From Streptomyces fructofermentans (GTDB taxonomy: Bacteria; Actinomycetota; Actinomycetes; Streptomycetales; Streptomycetaceae), in assembly GCF_014651055.1 (NCBI RefSeq), contig NZ_BMWD01000007.1:75475-139474 (forward strand): a DNA stretch of 64,000 nt, in the 5' to 3' direction. Shown here one piece after another: positions 42,843 to 50,069 of the stretch (position 1 is the stretch's first letter; every line of letters begins with the position of its first letter). Made by a program: the position numbers and the translations under genes. Below the pieces are notes generated by a model, which did not search any database, had not been told where the DNA came from, and saw nothing but the letters and a program-made list of their open reading frames with translations.

Positions 42843-43451
42843 TCAGCTCGACTTCTGCCCGTCGAGCGTCTCGCGCAGGATGTCGGCGTGTCCGGCGTGC
42901 TGCGCCGTCTCGGCGACGAGGTGCGCCAGCACCCGGCGCACACTCCGTACGGCTCCCGGCTCGTTCCAGGGCGCTTCGGGCAGCGGGTGGGTCGCCGACA
43001 GGTCGGCCAGGGCCGCGACGATCCGATCCGTCCGCGAGGCGATGTCCTCGTAGTGGCGCAGGACCCCGGCCAGGGTGTCGCCCGGCCGCATGCTGAAGGC
43101 GGCCCGGTGCTCCACGGCCCACCGGGGGAGCTCGCGGGCGGTGCCGGCCGCGAGGTCTCCCCAGGTGACGCCCTCGGGGAGGTCGTAGCGCATCGCCGAA
43201 GGGCCGTCGACGACGAAGCGCATCCAGCTCTCCTCCATGGACGCGACGTGCTTGATCAGGCCGCCGAGGCAGAGTTCGCTCGCGGTGGGGCGTACGGCCG
43301 CCTGCGCGTCGTCGAGCCCGCGTACCGTCCGGGTCAGGGCGGCACGGGCGTCCGCCAGGGCGGCGAGCAGGTCGGTCCGCTCGTCGTCGAGCACCGGGGA
43401 GGCGGCGGTCGCGGGGGAGGCCTCGGAGGAGGGGGAGTTCGTGGCGGTCAC
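42843..43451 (-). CDS. DinB-family (DUF664-type) protein
   Basis: A 202-residue DinB-like four-helix-bundle protein. The metal-site histidines fit GGLIKHVASMEESWMRF, VLRHYEDIASRTD and LAHLVAETAQHAGHADILRE, the last a hallmark of the family. It probably acts as a mycothiol-dependent transferase of unknown substrate. The GTG at 43451 is the most likely start: the upstream continuation reads through repeats. It is upstream of the AlkZ-like gene on the same strand, and both could serve detoxification or repair. Confidence 0.85.
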   Translation of the reverse strand: MTATNSPSSEASPATAASPVLDDERTDLLAALADARAALTRTVRGLDDAQAAVRPTASELCLGGLIKHVASMEESWMRFVVDGPSAMRYDLPEGVTWGDLAAGTARELPRWAVEHRAAFSMRPGDTLAGVLRHYEDIASRTDRIVAALADLSATHPLPEAPWNEPGAVRSVRRVLAHLVAETAQHAGHADILRETLDGQKSS

Positions 43452-43526
43452 AGGGTTCGGCCCTTCGGGTCGCTCTCGTCGTGCGGAACGGGACCACCGT
43501 CGCACGGGTGGAGGACAGGGAGTGTC

Positions 43527-43574
43527 CGCTACTCCGGTCCTCCGGTCCTCCGCTACTCCGGTCCTCCGGTCCTC
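43527..43574. repeat. Two 24-bp tandem repeats
   Basis: Two exact head-to-tail copies of a 24-bp unit (starts CGCTACTCCGGTCC, itself built from CTCCGGTC steps) lie in the DinB leader region. Confidence 0.85.
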
Positions 43575-43621
43575 CCGCGCTCTCCGGAGGACACCGGGGT
43601 CTTCCGGCTCTTCCGCGGCGA

Positions 43622-43678
43622 CGGCCGGAATCCCGCGGAACGGAGTCGTGACGCCTCCGTCCCGCGGGATTCCGGCCG
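43622..43678 (-). terminator. Very long hairpin after the His/Trp-rich gene
   Basis: A perfect 17-bp outer stem (43622-43638 with 43662-43678, arm CGGCCGGAATCCCGCGG) is extended inward by six more pairs after one mismatch, leaving a 9-base loop (43646-43654). It lies 33 bases beyond the stop of the His/Trp/Lys-rich gene and before the DinB gene, as a terminator would. Confidence 0.7.
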
Positions 43679-43710
43679 CCTGCCCGGCGGTCACCTCTCA
43701 CGGAGCCAGG

Positions 43711-44085
43711 TCAGTGGTGCCTGCAGTCCCAGTGGCCCTTGACCCACTTCTTCTCCCAGTGGGCGGGCTCGTAGACCCACTTGTAGGAGAAGTGGTGCTT
43801 CCAGTGACCCTGGTGCCAGTGGCCGTGCTTGTCGTGGTGGCCCTTGACCCAGGTCTTGTGGTGGACCTGCTTCTTCTCCCAGTGGCCCTTGACCCACTTC
43901 TTCTCCCAGTGGCCCTTCTGCCACTCGCACTTGCCGTGGTGGTCGCCGGTCACCACGGTCGCGGCGGTCGTCGGCGCGGGGGCCGCCGTCGCCGTGCCGG
44001 ACATGCCGAACGCGGCTCCTCCGGCCAGCAGTCCCGTCGCCGCGGCTCCGGCCACCAGACGACGTATTCGCAGGGATGCGGTCAT
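43711..44085 (-). CDS. Secreted His/Trp/Lys-rich repetitive protein
   Basis: A 124-residue exported protein. A signal peptide (MTASLRIRRLVAGAAATGLL, then AGGAAFGMSGTATAA) ends near residue 35. The mature chain of about 89 residues contains 18 His, 11 Trp and many Lys, arranged in imperfect GHWEKKWV-type repeats (for example WQKGHWEKKWVKGHW at 56-69 and AHWEKKWVKGHW at 108-119), with one Cys near each end (Cys53, Cys121). I know of no described family with this composition. Metal binding, cell-wall or anionic-polymer binding, or antimicrobial action are all conceivable. The ATG at 44085 has GGGAG seven bases upstream. Confidence 0.85.
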   Translation of the reverse strand: MTASLRIRRLVAGAAATGLLAGGAAFGMSGTATAAPAPTTAATVVTGDHHGKCEWQKGHWEKKWVKGHWEKKQVHHKTWVKGHHDKHGHWHQGHWKHHFSYKWVYEPAHWEKKWVKGHWDCRHH

Positions 44086-44565
44086 CGGACATCTCCCTCG
44101 GAAATGTTGAGCGATGAGCACGGTCGAGGCGGTGCGGGCTTCCTTCCCCGGTGGAACCGGGGCGGGTGCGATGCGCAAGGAGCACTGTTCTGTGCCTCGC
44201 CGTGCCGGTCGTGGGGGATTCGGAGCCGCGGGCCGGGCGGATGAGCGGTACGCCGAAAAAGGTGCGGACGGGGCGAAAAGCCGCGTCGTGTTCCTCGTCA
44301 GGCCGAACGGCGGGTGGGCCGGGCTCCGATGGCGGAGGGTCGGCAGTCCCCGGAGGGCGTCGCGCCGAGGCACCTTGAGCCACCGCAGGCAGCCCGCCGC
44401 TGCGCCGACTGCGGCAACTGGCGGCACTCCCAGGTGGCGCCTCGGCGGTCCGGTCGGGTGAAGTCCGCGCCTGGCCGAACGCGCCCCGCGGCATCCGGGC
44501 GCCCAGCGGCTACGAATTCCCAGCGACAGGAGAACCTCACGATTGAGCCGTTCAAGGGAGCGCTC
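44086..44565. other. Intergenic region, His/Trp-rich gene / HATPase gene
   Basis: A divergent gap of 480 bases with no supportable gene; frames here have poor codon bias. It holds both promoters, with AT-richer stretches near 44085-44115 and 44505-44560 (an EcoRI-type GAATTC, then AACCTCACGATTGAGCC). I see no repeat. Confidence 0.4.
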
Positions 44566-44997
44566 ATGTCCATCACCGCATCACCACCGAGGACAGCGCG
44601 GTACTCCGTCGCCCTGCCGCACACCCCGCACGCCCCCTCCCTCGCCCGCCGCGCCAGCGAGGAGTGGCTGCGCGACGCCGACCCGTTCGACCGCGTGACC
44701 GACGCGGTCCTGGTCGTGTCCGAACTGGTGACCAACGCGGTCCGCCACACCGGTGACGACTGCCGGCTGACCCTGACCGTCCGGGACGGCGAACTGGACA
44801 TAGCCGTCGCCGACCACAGCGAGGAGTTCCCGGACATGCACCGGAACGGGGGCGGCGACGAGCACGGAGGCTTCGGCATGGACGTCATACGGAGGCTGGG
44901 AGGACGTATCAGACTGGTCCCCGCCCTCGGCGGCAAGACCGTCCACGTCCTGCTCGATCTGCACGGCGAGAACGACGGGCCGTCACCGGAGCGATGA
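44566..44997 (+). CDS. HATPase-domain regulator (anti-sigma kinase-like)
   Basis: A 143-residue GHKL-fold protein. The N box is VLVVSELVTNAVRHTGDD, the following strands include ELDIAVADHSEE, and a Gly-rich lid with GGFGMDVIRRLGGRI completes the ATP site. Such short HATPases in Streptomyces act as anti-sigma kinases or as partners of DUF397/XRE regulators. The ATG at 44566 follows an AAGGGAG site. It lies 46 bases upstream of the SigK-type sigma gene, but that sigma has its own membrane anti-sigma factor. Confidence 0.88.
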   Translation: MSITASPPRTARYSVALPHTPHAPSLARRASEEWLRDADPFDRVTDAVLVVSELVTNAVRHTGDDCRLTLTVRDGELDIAVADHSEEFPDMHRNGGGDEHGGFGMDVIRRLGGRIRLVPALGGKTVHVLLDLHGENDGPSPER

Positions 44998-45043
44998 CAC
45001 CGATGACCCCGTACCAGGACGGAAGGCGCGAGGGGAGCAGGGC

Positions 45044-45610
45044 GTGCTGCACGGTTCCGAGCCGAAGGCCGGGGTGGAGGAACTGCTCGCCCGCGTGGCC
45101 CACGGCGACCACGAGGCCTTCACCGGCGTCTATGACGCGTTGTCCGGCACGGTGATGGGTCTGGCCTGCCGGATCCTGCGGGACGCCGCGCAGGCGGAGG
45201 AGGTGACGCAGGACGTGATGACCGAGGTCTGGCGCACCGCGGGCCGCTACGACCCGAGGCGCGGAGCGGCGAAGTCCTGGGTGCTCACCCTCGCCCACCG
45301 GCGGGCCGTGGACCGGGTACGCGCCGCCCAGGCCGGCACCGAACGCGAGCACCGGGCCGGACTCCTCGGCCCGGAGCGGGAGTTCGACGAAGTGTTCGAA
45401 GCCGTCCAGGACCGCGACGAGCAGCGCCGCGTCTACCGCTGCCTCGCCTCCCTCGGCCGGCAGCACCGCGTACCCCTGATGCTCGCCTACTACCAGGGCC
45501 TGACGTACGTGGAGGTCGCGGACGCACTGTCCACCCCCGAAGGAACGGTGAAGTCGCGCATGCGCGCGGGGCTGCGGCAGTTGCGGGACTGTCTGGAGGT
45601 GGGCACATGA
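45044..45610 (+). CDS. ECF RNA polymerase sigma factor, SigK-like
   Basis: A 188-residue group 4 sigma factor. Region 2 spans about 25-95 (AFTGVYDALSGTVMGLACRI, then AEEVTQDVMTEVWRTAGRYD and SWVLTLAHRRAVDRVR). Region 4 is at about 125-180 with the helix-turn-helix LAYYQGLTYVEVADALSTPE and GTVKSRMRAGLRQLRD. The pattern is that of the SigK/ECF19 group, whose partner is an RskA-type anti-sigma factor, and exactly such a gene overlaps its end (ATGA). The GTG at 45044 follows GGAGCAGG. Targets may include the secreted-protein genes nearby; this is not shown. Confidence 0.93.
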   Translation: MLHGSEPKAGVEELLARVAHGDHEAFTGVYDALSGTVMGLACRILRDAAQAEEVTQDVMTEVWRTAGRYDPRRGAAKSWVLTLAHRRAVDRVRAAQAGTEREHRAGLLGPEREFDEVFEAVQDRDEQRRVYRCLASLGRQHRVPLMLAYYQGLTYVEVADALSTPEGTVKSRMRAGLRQLRDCLEVGT

Positions 45611-46356
45611 CTCCCGAGGAGGACCCCCACCTGGCCGTCGGCGCGTACGTCCTGCACGCGCTCCCTCCCGCCGAACGGGCCGCGTTCGAGAACCACCTCG
45701 CCGGCTGCGGCCGGTGCCGCGACGAGGTCGCCGAACTCCGGGAGGTCGCCGACCGGTTGGCCTCCGCCGAGAGCGTCCCCGTGTCCGCGGAGGCGCGCGC
45801 CCGCACTCTCCGGGCCGTCGCCGGCACAGGGCAGGAACCGTCCCCGCGGCGGGCCCCGGGGCGCGCCCGCCGCGCGCTGGGCCTCGCACTCGCCGCGAGC
45901 GTCGCGGCCGCCGCAGCGCTCGGCGGAGTCGCCGTCCGGCAGCACGAGCGGGCCGACGAGGCGCACGACCGAGCTGTGCGGGCCGAACAGCGGGCCCTCA
46001 CCGCCGACTCCGCGATCAGCGACGTCCTCACCGCCGCCGACGCCACCCTGCACACCGGCACGCTGACCGGAGGAGCCACGGCCGCCGTCGTGGTCTCCCG
46101 CAGCGAGGCACGCGCGGTCTTCGCCGCGCACGACCTTCCCGCCCTCCCCGAGGGGAAGGTCTACGAACTCTGGTACGCGGCCGAAGCGGGTGATCTGAGC
46201 CCGGCGGGCCTGCTGCCCGGCACCGGTGAGAGCGAAGCACGCGTCCTCGACGGATCTCCCGGCCGGGCGGTCGCCGTGGGCATCACCGTCGAACCCGCCG
46301 GCGGCTCGAAGCAGCCGACCACCGACCCCCTCGGCATCATCCCCATCTCCGCCTAG
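45607..46356 (+). CDS. RskA-type transmembrane anti-sigma factor
   Basis: A 249-residue membrane protein. The cytoplasmic zinc anti-sigma domain has His30-x3-Cys34-x2-Cys37 in ENHLAGCGRC. A helix at about 88-108 (ALGLALAASVAAAAALGGVA) crosses the membrane. The extracellular RskA domain (about 130-249) has TAAVVVSRSEARAVFAAHDL and KVYELWYAAEAGDLSPAGLL. It holds the SigK-like sigma factor inactive until regulated proteolysis. Its ATG overlaps the sigma stop (ATGA), giving stoichiometric expression. Confidence 0.94.
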   Translation: MTPEEDPHLAVGAYVLHALPPAERAAFENHLAGCGRCRDEVAELREVADRLASAESVPVSAEARARTLRAVAGTGQEPSPRRAPGRARRALGLALAASVAAAAALGGVAVRQHERADEAHDRAVRAEQRALTADSAISDVLTAADATLHTGTLTGGATAAVVVSRSEARAVFAAHDLPALPEGKVYELWYAAEAGDLSPAGLLPGTGESEARVLDGSPGRAVAVGITVEPAGGSKQPTTDPLGIIPISA

Positions 46357-46432
46357 GCGGACACGGGCGCCCCAGGGTCCTCGTGGAAGGAGCATGGGGC
46401 GGTCCGCACGGACCCCGTCCGGACACGCGGGA

Positions 46433-46464
46433 GCCCTGGCAGGACAGGGTGCGCCTGCCAGGGC
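46433..46464 (+). terminator. Terminator after the anti-sigma gene
   Basis: A perfect 11-bp stem (46433-46443 with 46454-46464, arm GCCCTGGCAGG) and 10-base loop lies 76 bases past the anti-sigma stop. Confidence 0.6.
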
Positions 46465-46530
46465 GGTACCGGGCCAGTGCGGGTTCCCGCGCGGCCGTCG
46501 GCACGCGGTGCCGGTCCGACGGCCGTTACC

Positions 46531-46551
46531 TCCCCGCGCCGGGCGCGGGGA
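46531..46551 (-). terminator. Terminator after SapA-like gene
   Basis: A perfect 9-bp stem (46531-46539 with 46543-46551, arm TCCCCGCGC) with a three-base loop lies 38 bases beyond the stop of the leftward SapA-like gene. Confidence 0.55.
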
Positions 46552-46589
46552 GCGTGACACGGGACGGGGGTGGCCCGGGGAGAGGTGGA

Positions 46590-47039
46590 TCAGCGGGTGT
46601 AGGTGACCCGCTGCTCCTTGAGAGCCGCGCAGTTGGAGCCGGACACCTGCACGTACACGTTGCTGATGTGGCCGCCCCAGTTCACGCAGTGACCCTTGCC
46701 GTACACGTACGCGGGTCCCGCGTACGACGTGAACCGGCCGTAGTCCTCGGCGGCCTCGTCGGTGTCGGGGACGTGGATCCAGGTGGACATGTCCACCGCG
46801 GTGCCCGGGTTCTTGCGGATGGTCACGACGCAGTTCTCGCCGTTCGACGAGTTGTACGTCAGGTAGACGGTGCCCAGCGAGCCGACGGGAACCGAGTTCA
46901 CGGTCTTGTAGGCGCTTCCACAGACCTTCTGCGGCGTGGTGTTGGGCGCCGCGGAGGCCGTCGTCGCCAGAGCGGTGGTGCCTCCCACGGCCAGGGCGGT
47001 GAGGACGGCACCCGTCAGGACGGAACGGTTGAATCTCAT
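46590..47039 (-). CDS. Spore-associated protein A-like secreted protein
   Basis: A 149-residue exported protein. The signal peptide is MRFNRSVLTGAVLTALAVGG plus TTALATTASAA, cleaved near residue 31. The mature sequence starts PNTTPQKVCGSAYKTVNSVP and contains VGSLGTVYLTYNSSNGENCV, TSYAGPAYVYGKGHCVNWGG and a last Cys in SGSNCAAL, giving four cysteines that probably pair. This pattern matches proteins annotated as spore-associated protein A in Streptomyces. Its function on spores or mycelium is undefined. The ATG at 47039 has an AAAGGGGA site. Confidence 0.7.
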   Translation of the reverse strand: MRFNRSVLTGAVLTALAVGGTTALATTASAAPNTTPQKVCGSAYKTVNSVPVGSLGTVYLTYNSSNGENCVVTIRKNPGTAVDMSTWIHVPDTDEAAEDYGRFTSYAGPAYVYGKGHCVNWGGHISNVYVQVSGSNCAALKEQRVTYTR

Positions 47040-47173
47040 ATTTCCCCTTTGTGATCTTTGGAGATGTTTGCTCCTGCCCGGTGTGACCCACGAGACATCG
47101 GAAGGGTTGTGCGCTGCTGTCGAAAGTCGTACCAAGTCCGTTTCGCGGTACGGGTGTTCACCTGTATGCGCGG

Positions 47174-48232
47174 TCAGGCGCGGTGGCGTGCCCACCAGAC
47201 GGCGAATGCGGTCACGGCCGCCGTGACGGCCAGGAGCAGCCCGGCCATGACCCACTGCATCGGCCAGAAATGGGAGGCGGGGTGGTACTGCGCCCACGCG
47301 CCCACGACGTCGTGCGCCTTGAGGCACTTCGCCGAGGCGGCGGTGAAGTCCCCGCAGGCGCCGGAGGTGAAGTGGTCGCCCGAGGAGGTGAGGTAGCCCG
47401 AGTCCAGATTCCAGGCGCTGTACGACTTGTTGGGCAGGTCCGTGGGCCACGCGTTCGGGATGAGATGGCCCAGCGGGATCGGCGAACCGAAGTAGTCGGC
47501 GGTGATCCGGTCGACGGTCACCTCCCGGACGGGCCACAGGAGGGGCCGCAGCACGTTGACCCCGACCCAGCCGACGACGGCGACCGCGCAGGTGACGGCC
47601 ATCGCGGCCACCGGGCGGCGCAGCACCATCCCGATCGCCGCACCGGTGACCAGGGCGAGCAGCGACAGCGCGACGGGGACGACACCGACGTTGTTGAACG
47701 GTGACTCGTACCAGTACATGCCCTTCATCAGGGTGTCCGCCGGCTGCCACCACCATGTGTACAGCGCCGCCACGGCACTGGTACCGATGAGTGTGACGAG
47801 CGCGGGAACGCCGAGCTTGAACGCGATCCAGCGGGTGCGGCTGACCGACTGCGTGCACGACAGGGCGTAGGTGCCGTTCTCCAGTTCGCGGGAGAGCAGC
47901 GGGCCGCCGAGGAAGACGCCGATCACCAGGGGGACGAAGGAGACCAGCAGGCCGGTGTAGTGCATCACGTCGTAGAAGCGGCCGCGGAAGGCGTTCACCT
48001 CCTCGCACCGGGCCTCGGGGGACTCGTAGACGCAGCCGGCGAGGTTGTGCGCGTCGATGTCGGCGACCATCCCGGAGCGCCGCGTGACGACGAAGGCGGC
48101 GAACACGGCGAGCAGCACCAACCCGGTCCAGAAGGCGGACCGGTGCTGACGCCAGATCAGCCAGGTGAGCCCGGAGAGGTGGGGGCCGCGCCGGGTCCGT
48201 ACGGTGGCGGGCAGTGGGCTGGTGGCACTCAC
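47174..48232 (-). CDS. ABC transporter permease
   Basis: A 352-residue ABC-2-type membrane subunit with about six membrane helices: AFWTGLVLLAVFAAFVVTRR, LLVSFVPLVIGVFLGGPLLS, an RELENGTYALSCTQSVSRTRW coupling segment, VVPVALSLLALVTGAAIGMV, AMAVTCAVAVVGWVGVNVLR and a C-terminal pair. A large extracellular loop carries several cysteines (GACGDFTAASAKC). The GTG start overlaps the ATPase stop (GTGA). Together with the ATPase and the GntR repressor it forms a YtrA-type operon; such transporters are usually induced by cell-envelope antibiotics. Confidence 0.9.
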   Translation of the reverse strand: MSATSPLPATVRTRRGPHLSGLTWLIWRQHRSAFWTGLVLLAVFAAFVVTRRSGMVADIDAHNLAGCVYESPEARCEEVNAFRGRFYDVMHYTGLLVSFVPLVIGVFLGGPLLSRELENGTYALSCTQSVSRTRWIAFKLGVPALVTLIGTSAVAALYTWWWQPADTLMKGMYWYESPFNNVGVVPVALSLLALVTGAAIGMVLRRPVAAMAVTCAVAVVGWVGVNVLRPLLWPVREVTVDRITADYFGSPIPLGHLIPNAWPTDLPNKSYSAWNLDSGYLTSSGDHFTSGACGDFTAASAKCLKAHDVVGAWAQYHPASHFWPMQWVMAGLLLAVTAAVTAFAVWWARHRA

Positions 48233-49206
48233 GCGGCTTCCTCACTCGCTTCGACGCGTGCGCTGGCCGTCAGCAGGGGTGTGCTGTCGGGGGCGCGCAG
48301 GTAGGCGATCAGCAGTTCTTCCAGACCGGGCTCGTGGCGGGCCCACCGGCCCGTCACGGGGCCCTGGGGGCGGATCAGGGCGGAGAAGTGCTCGCCCACC
48401 GTCTTCGTCGACACGACGATGTGGGACGCGAGATCCGGCGGACCGTCCGTCTCCCGGTGGCGGCTCGACAGCAGGGTGTGGGCCGCGAGGATCGTGTCCA
48501 CCTCGCCGGCAAGCCGCACCCGGCCCCCTGTGATCATGAGGAGGTAGTCGCACACCTGGTCCATCTCGGAGACCATGTGCGTCGACATCAGCACCGTGGT
48601 GCCGTGTTCGGCCACCTCGCTCATCAGGGCGGCGGTGATCTCGTGGCGTACCAGGGGGTCGAGGTCCGACATCGGCTCGTCCAGCAGCAGGAGCCGCGGC
48701 CTCTTGCCGAAGGCGAGAGCCAGCGCGACGCGGGTGCGCTGTCCGCCGGACAGGGTGCCGACCTTGGCCGTGAACGATATGTCGCCCTGGCGGACCAGCC
48801 GTTCCGCCGTGGCGTGGTCCCAGTCCGGGTTGAGTTCCCGGCCGGCCCGCAGCATCTCCGCCACGGTGAAACCGGGGTACAGCGGCTTGCGCTGCCCCAT
48901 GAACGCGACGCGGCCGCGGCTGGCCGGCGTGCTCGGCGCGTCCCCGAACACACGGAGTCGGCCGCGGGTCGGTTCCAGCAGGTCGGCGGCGAGGGAGAGC
49001 AGGGTCGTCTTGCCCGCGCCGTTCGGCCCCACGAGGGCGCAGATCCGACCGGCGGGGAGCCGGAAGTCGCAGTCCCGCAACGCCCAGTGCTTGCGGAACC
49101 TGTGCCCCAGCCCTCGGGCTTCGAGCGCCGGCGCCCCGTCGTCCGCCGCGGCGATTCGTCCGGGTCCGTCGTCCGGACCAAATGGTCGGTGTGCCGGTTC
49201 GTTCAC
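48229..49206 (-). CDS. ABC transporter ATP-binding protein
   Basis: A 325-residue ATPase. Walker A is GPNGAGKTTLL, the signature is VGTLSGGQRTRV and Walker B is RLLLLDEPMSDLDPL, followed by a switch His in MSTHMVSEMDQV. The last 90 residues form a typical DUF4162-like tail. The GTG at 49206 overlaps the GntR stop (GTGA), and its own stop overlaps the permease start in the same way. It powers export or sensing together with the permease. Confidence 0.95.
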   Translation of the reverse strand: MNEPAHRPFGPDDGPGRIAAADDGAPALEARGLGHRFRKHWALRDCDFRLPAGRICALVGPNGAGKTTLLSLAADLLEPTRGRLRVFGDAPSTPASRGRVAFMGQRKPLYPGFTVAEMLRAGRELNPDWDHATAERLVRQGDISFTAKVGTLSGGQRTRVALALAFGKRPRLLLLDEPMSDLDPLVRHEITAALMSEVAEHGTTVLMSTHMVSEMDQVCDYLLMITGGRVRLAGEVDTILAAHTLLSSRHRETDGPPDLASHIVVSTKTVGEHFSALIRPQGPVTGRWARHEPGLEELLIAYLRAPDSTPLLTASARVEASEEAA

Positions 49207-49691
49207 CCTGCGTCCTCCGTACTCGTGCGCTGTGTGTCGTTCGTCTCCCGGGGTGCCGCGACGCCCCGGACCGGTGCAGGAGCCCCGCGTTCCGGGCGGG
49301 GCGCCGGGGTTGGGCCGCCGTACCGCTCCTCCGTGAGAGCCGTGAACAGGGCGCTCACGTCGTCCTGGTCGAGTCCGGCCGCGTGCGCCCCGCGCAGCCA
49401 CTCGCGCAGTTCCTCGCCCAGCGCGGAACCCGCGGCCGCCTCCGGCCGCGAGAGCGAGCGGACCACGAAGGTCCCCGCTCCCCGTCGCGACTCGACGAGC
49501 CCCTCCTGCTCCAGCTCCCGGTAGGCCTTGTGCACGGTGTTGGGATTGATCGCGGTGGCGGCCACGACCTCCCGTGCCGTGGGCAGCCGGCTCCCCACGG
49601 ACAGCACGCCCATCCGCATCGCCTGCTTGGTCTGCCGGACGATCTGCATGTGAGCGGTCACGCCACTGCGACGGTCGATGCGGAACTGCAT
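49203..49691 (-). CDS. GntR-family regulator, YtrA subfamily
   Basis: A 162-residue repressor. The GntR winged helix is at about 1-75: QFRIDRRSGVTAHMQIVRQT, then LPTAREVVAATAINPNTVHK and AYRELEQEGLVESRRGAGTF. The short YtrA-type effector region follows (LREWLRGAHAAGLDQDDVSA). It is the first gene of the GntR-ATPase-permease operon, which it probably represses through the ACTAGT pair just upstream. Cell-wall-active compounds are the usual inducers for this subfamily. Confidence 0.93.
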   Translation of the reverse strand: MQFRIDRRSGVTAHMQIVRQTKQAMRMGVLSVGSRLPTAREVVAATAINPNTVHKAYRELEQEGLVESRRGAGTFVVRSLSRPEAAAGSALGEELREWLRGAHAAGLDQDDVSALFTALTEERYGGPTPAPRPERGAPAPVRGVAAPRETNDTQRTSTEDAG

Positions 49692-49706
49692 CCCGGGACA
49701 CCTTCT

Positions 49707-49720
49707 ACTAGTGAACTAGT
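49707..49720. promoter_or_regulatory. GntR operator candidate
   Basis: Two copies of the self-complementary hexamer ACTAGT (49707-49712 and 49715-49720) separated by GA form a near-symmetric site 16-29 bases before the GntR start, in the position of the promoter core. Confidence 0.6.
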
Positions 49721-50069
49721 GGAAGCAGTCTGGAGACTGATTCACACGATGTCAAACCACACCGTGTGATGACGTCCCGGTCGCCCGCCCCGGCGGGGTC
49801 GCGGGCGGCGCCGCCGCCTCGTCACGCGTGCCGTGCCGCGTGAAGTCGCGAAGATTCACCCATTTCATGCCGTATGGGCGCCTGTTCGTGGGCGCGATGG
49901 GAGCAGGGGCTGACGAGGGCGGCGGTTGGCGGGTGAGGCAGGCGGCGTGTAGGCGGGGTGACGGCGGGGCGGGCGAGGGTGAAGAGTGGAGGGGCGTGAA
50001 ATCACACTGTTGTGATGTGCTCGGGGTCCGGTACGACCCCGCCAGGTCCGCCCGCCCCGGCGAGAGGGT
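49721..50069. other. Intergenic region with two CACA/TGTG palindromes
   Basis: About 350 bases without a supportable gene. A 7-bp inverted repeat (TCACACG 49742 / CGTGTGA 49763) lies just upstream of the GntR operon and may be a second regulatory site. An ATCACA/TGTGAT pair with a 4-base spacer (50001-50016) sits just beyond the stop of the DUF1963-type gene. Neither can be assigned to a known protein. Confidence 0.4.
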
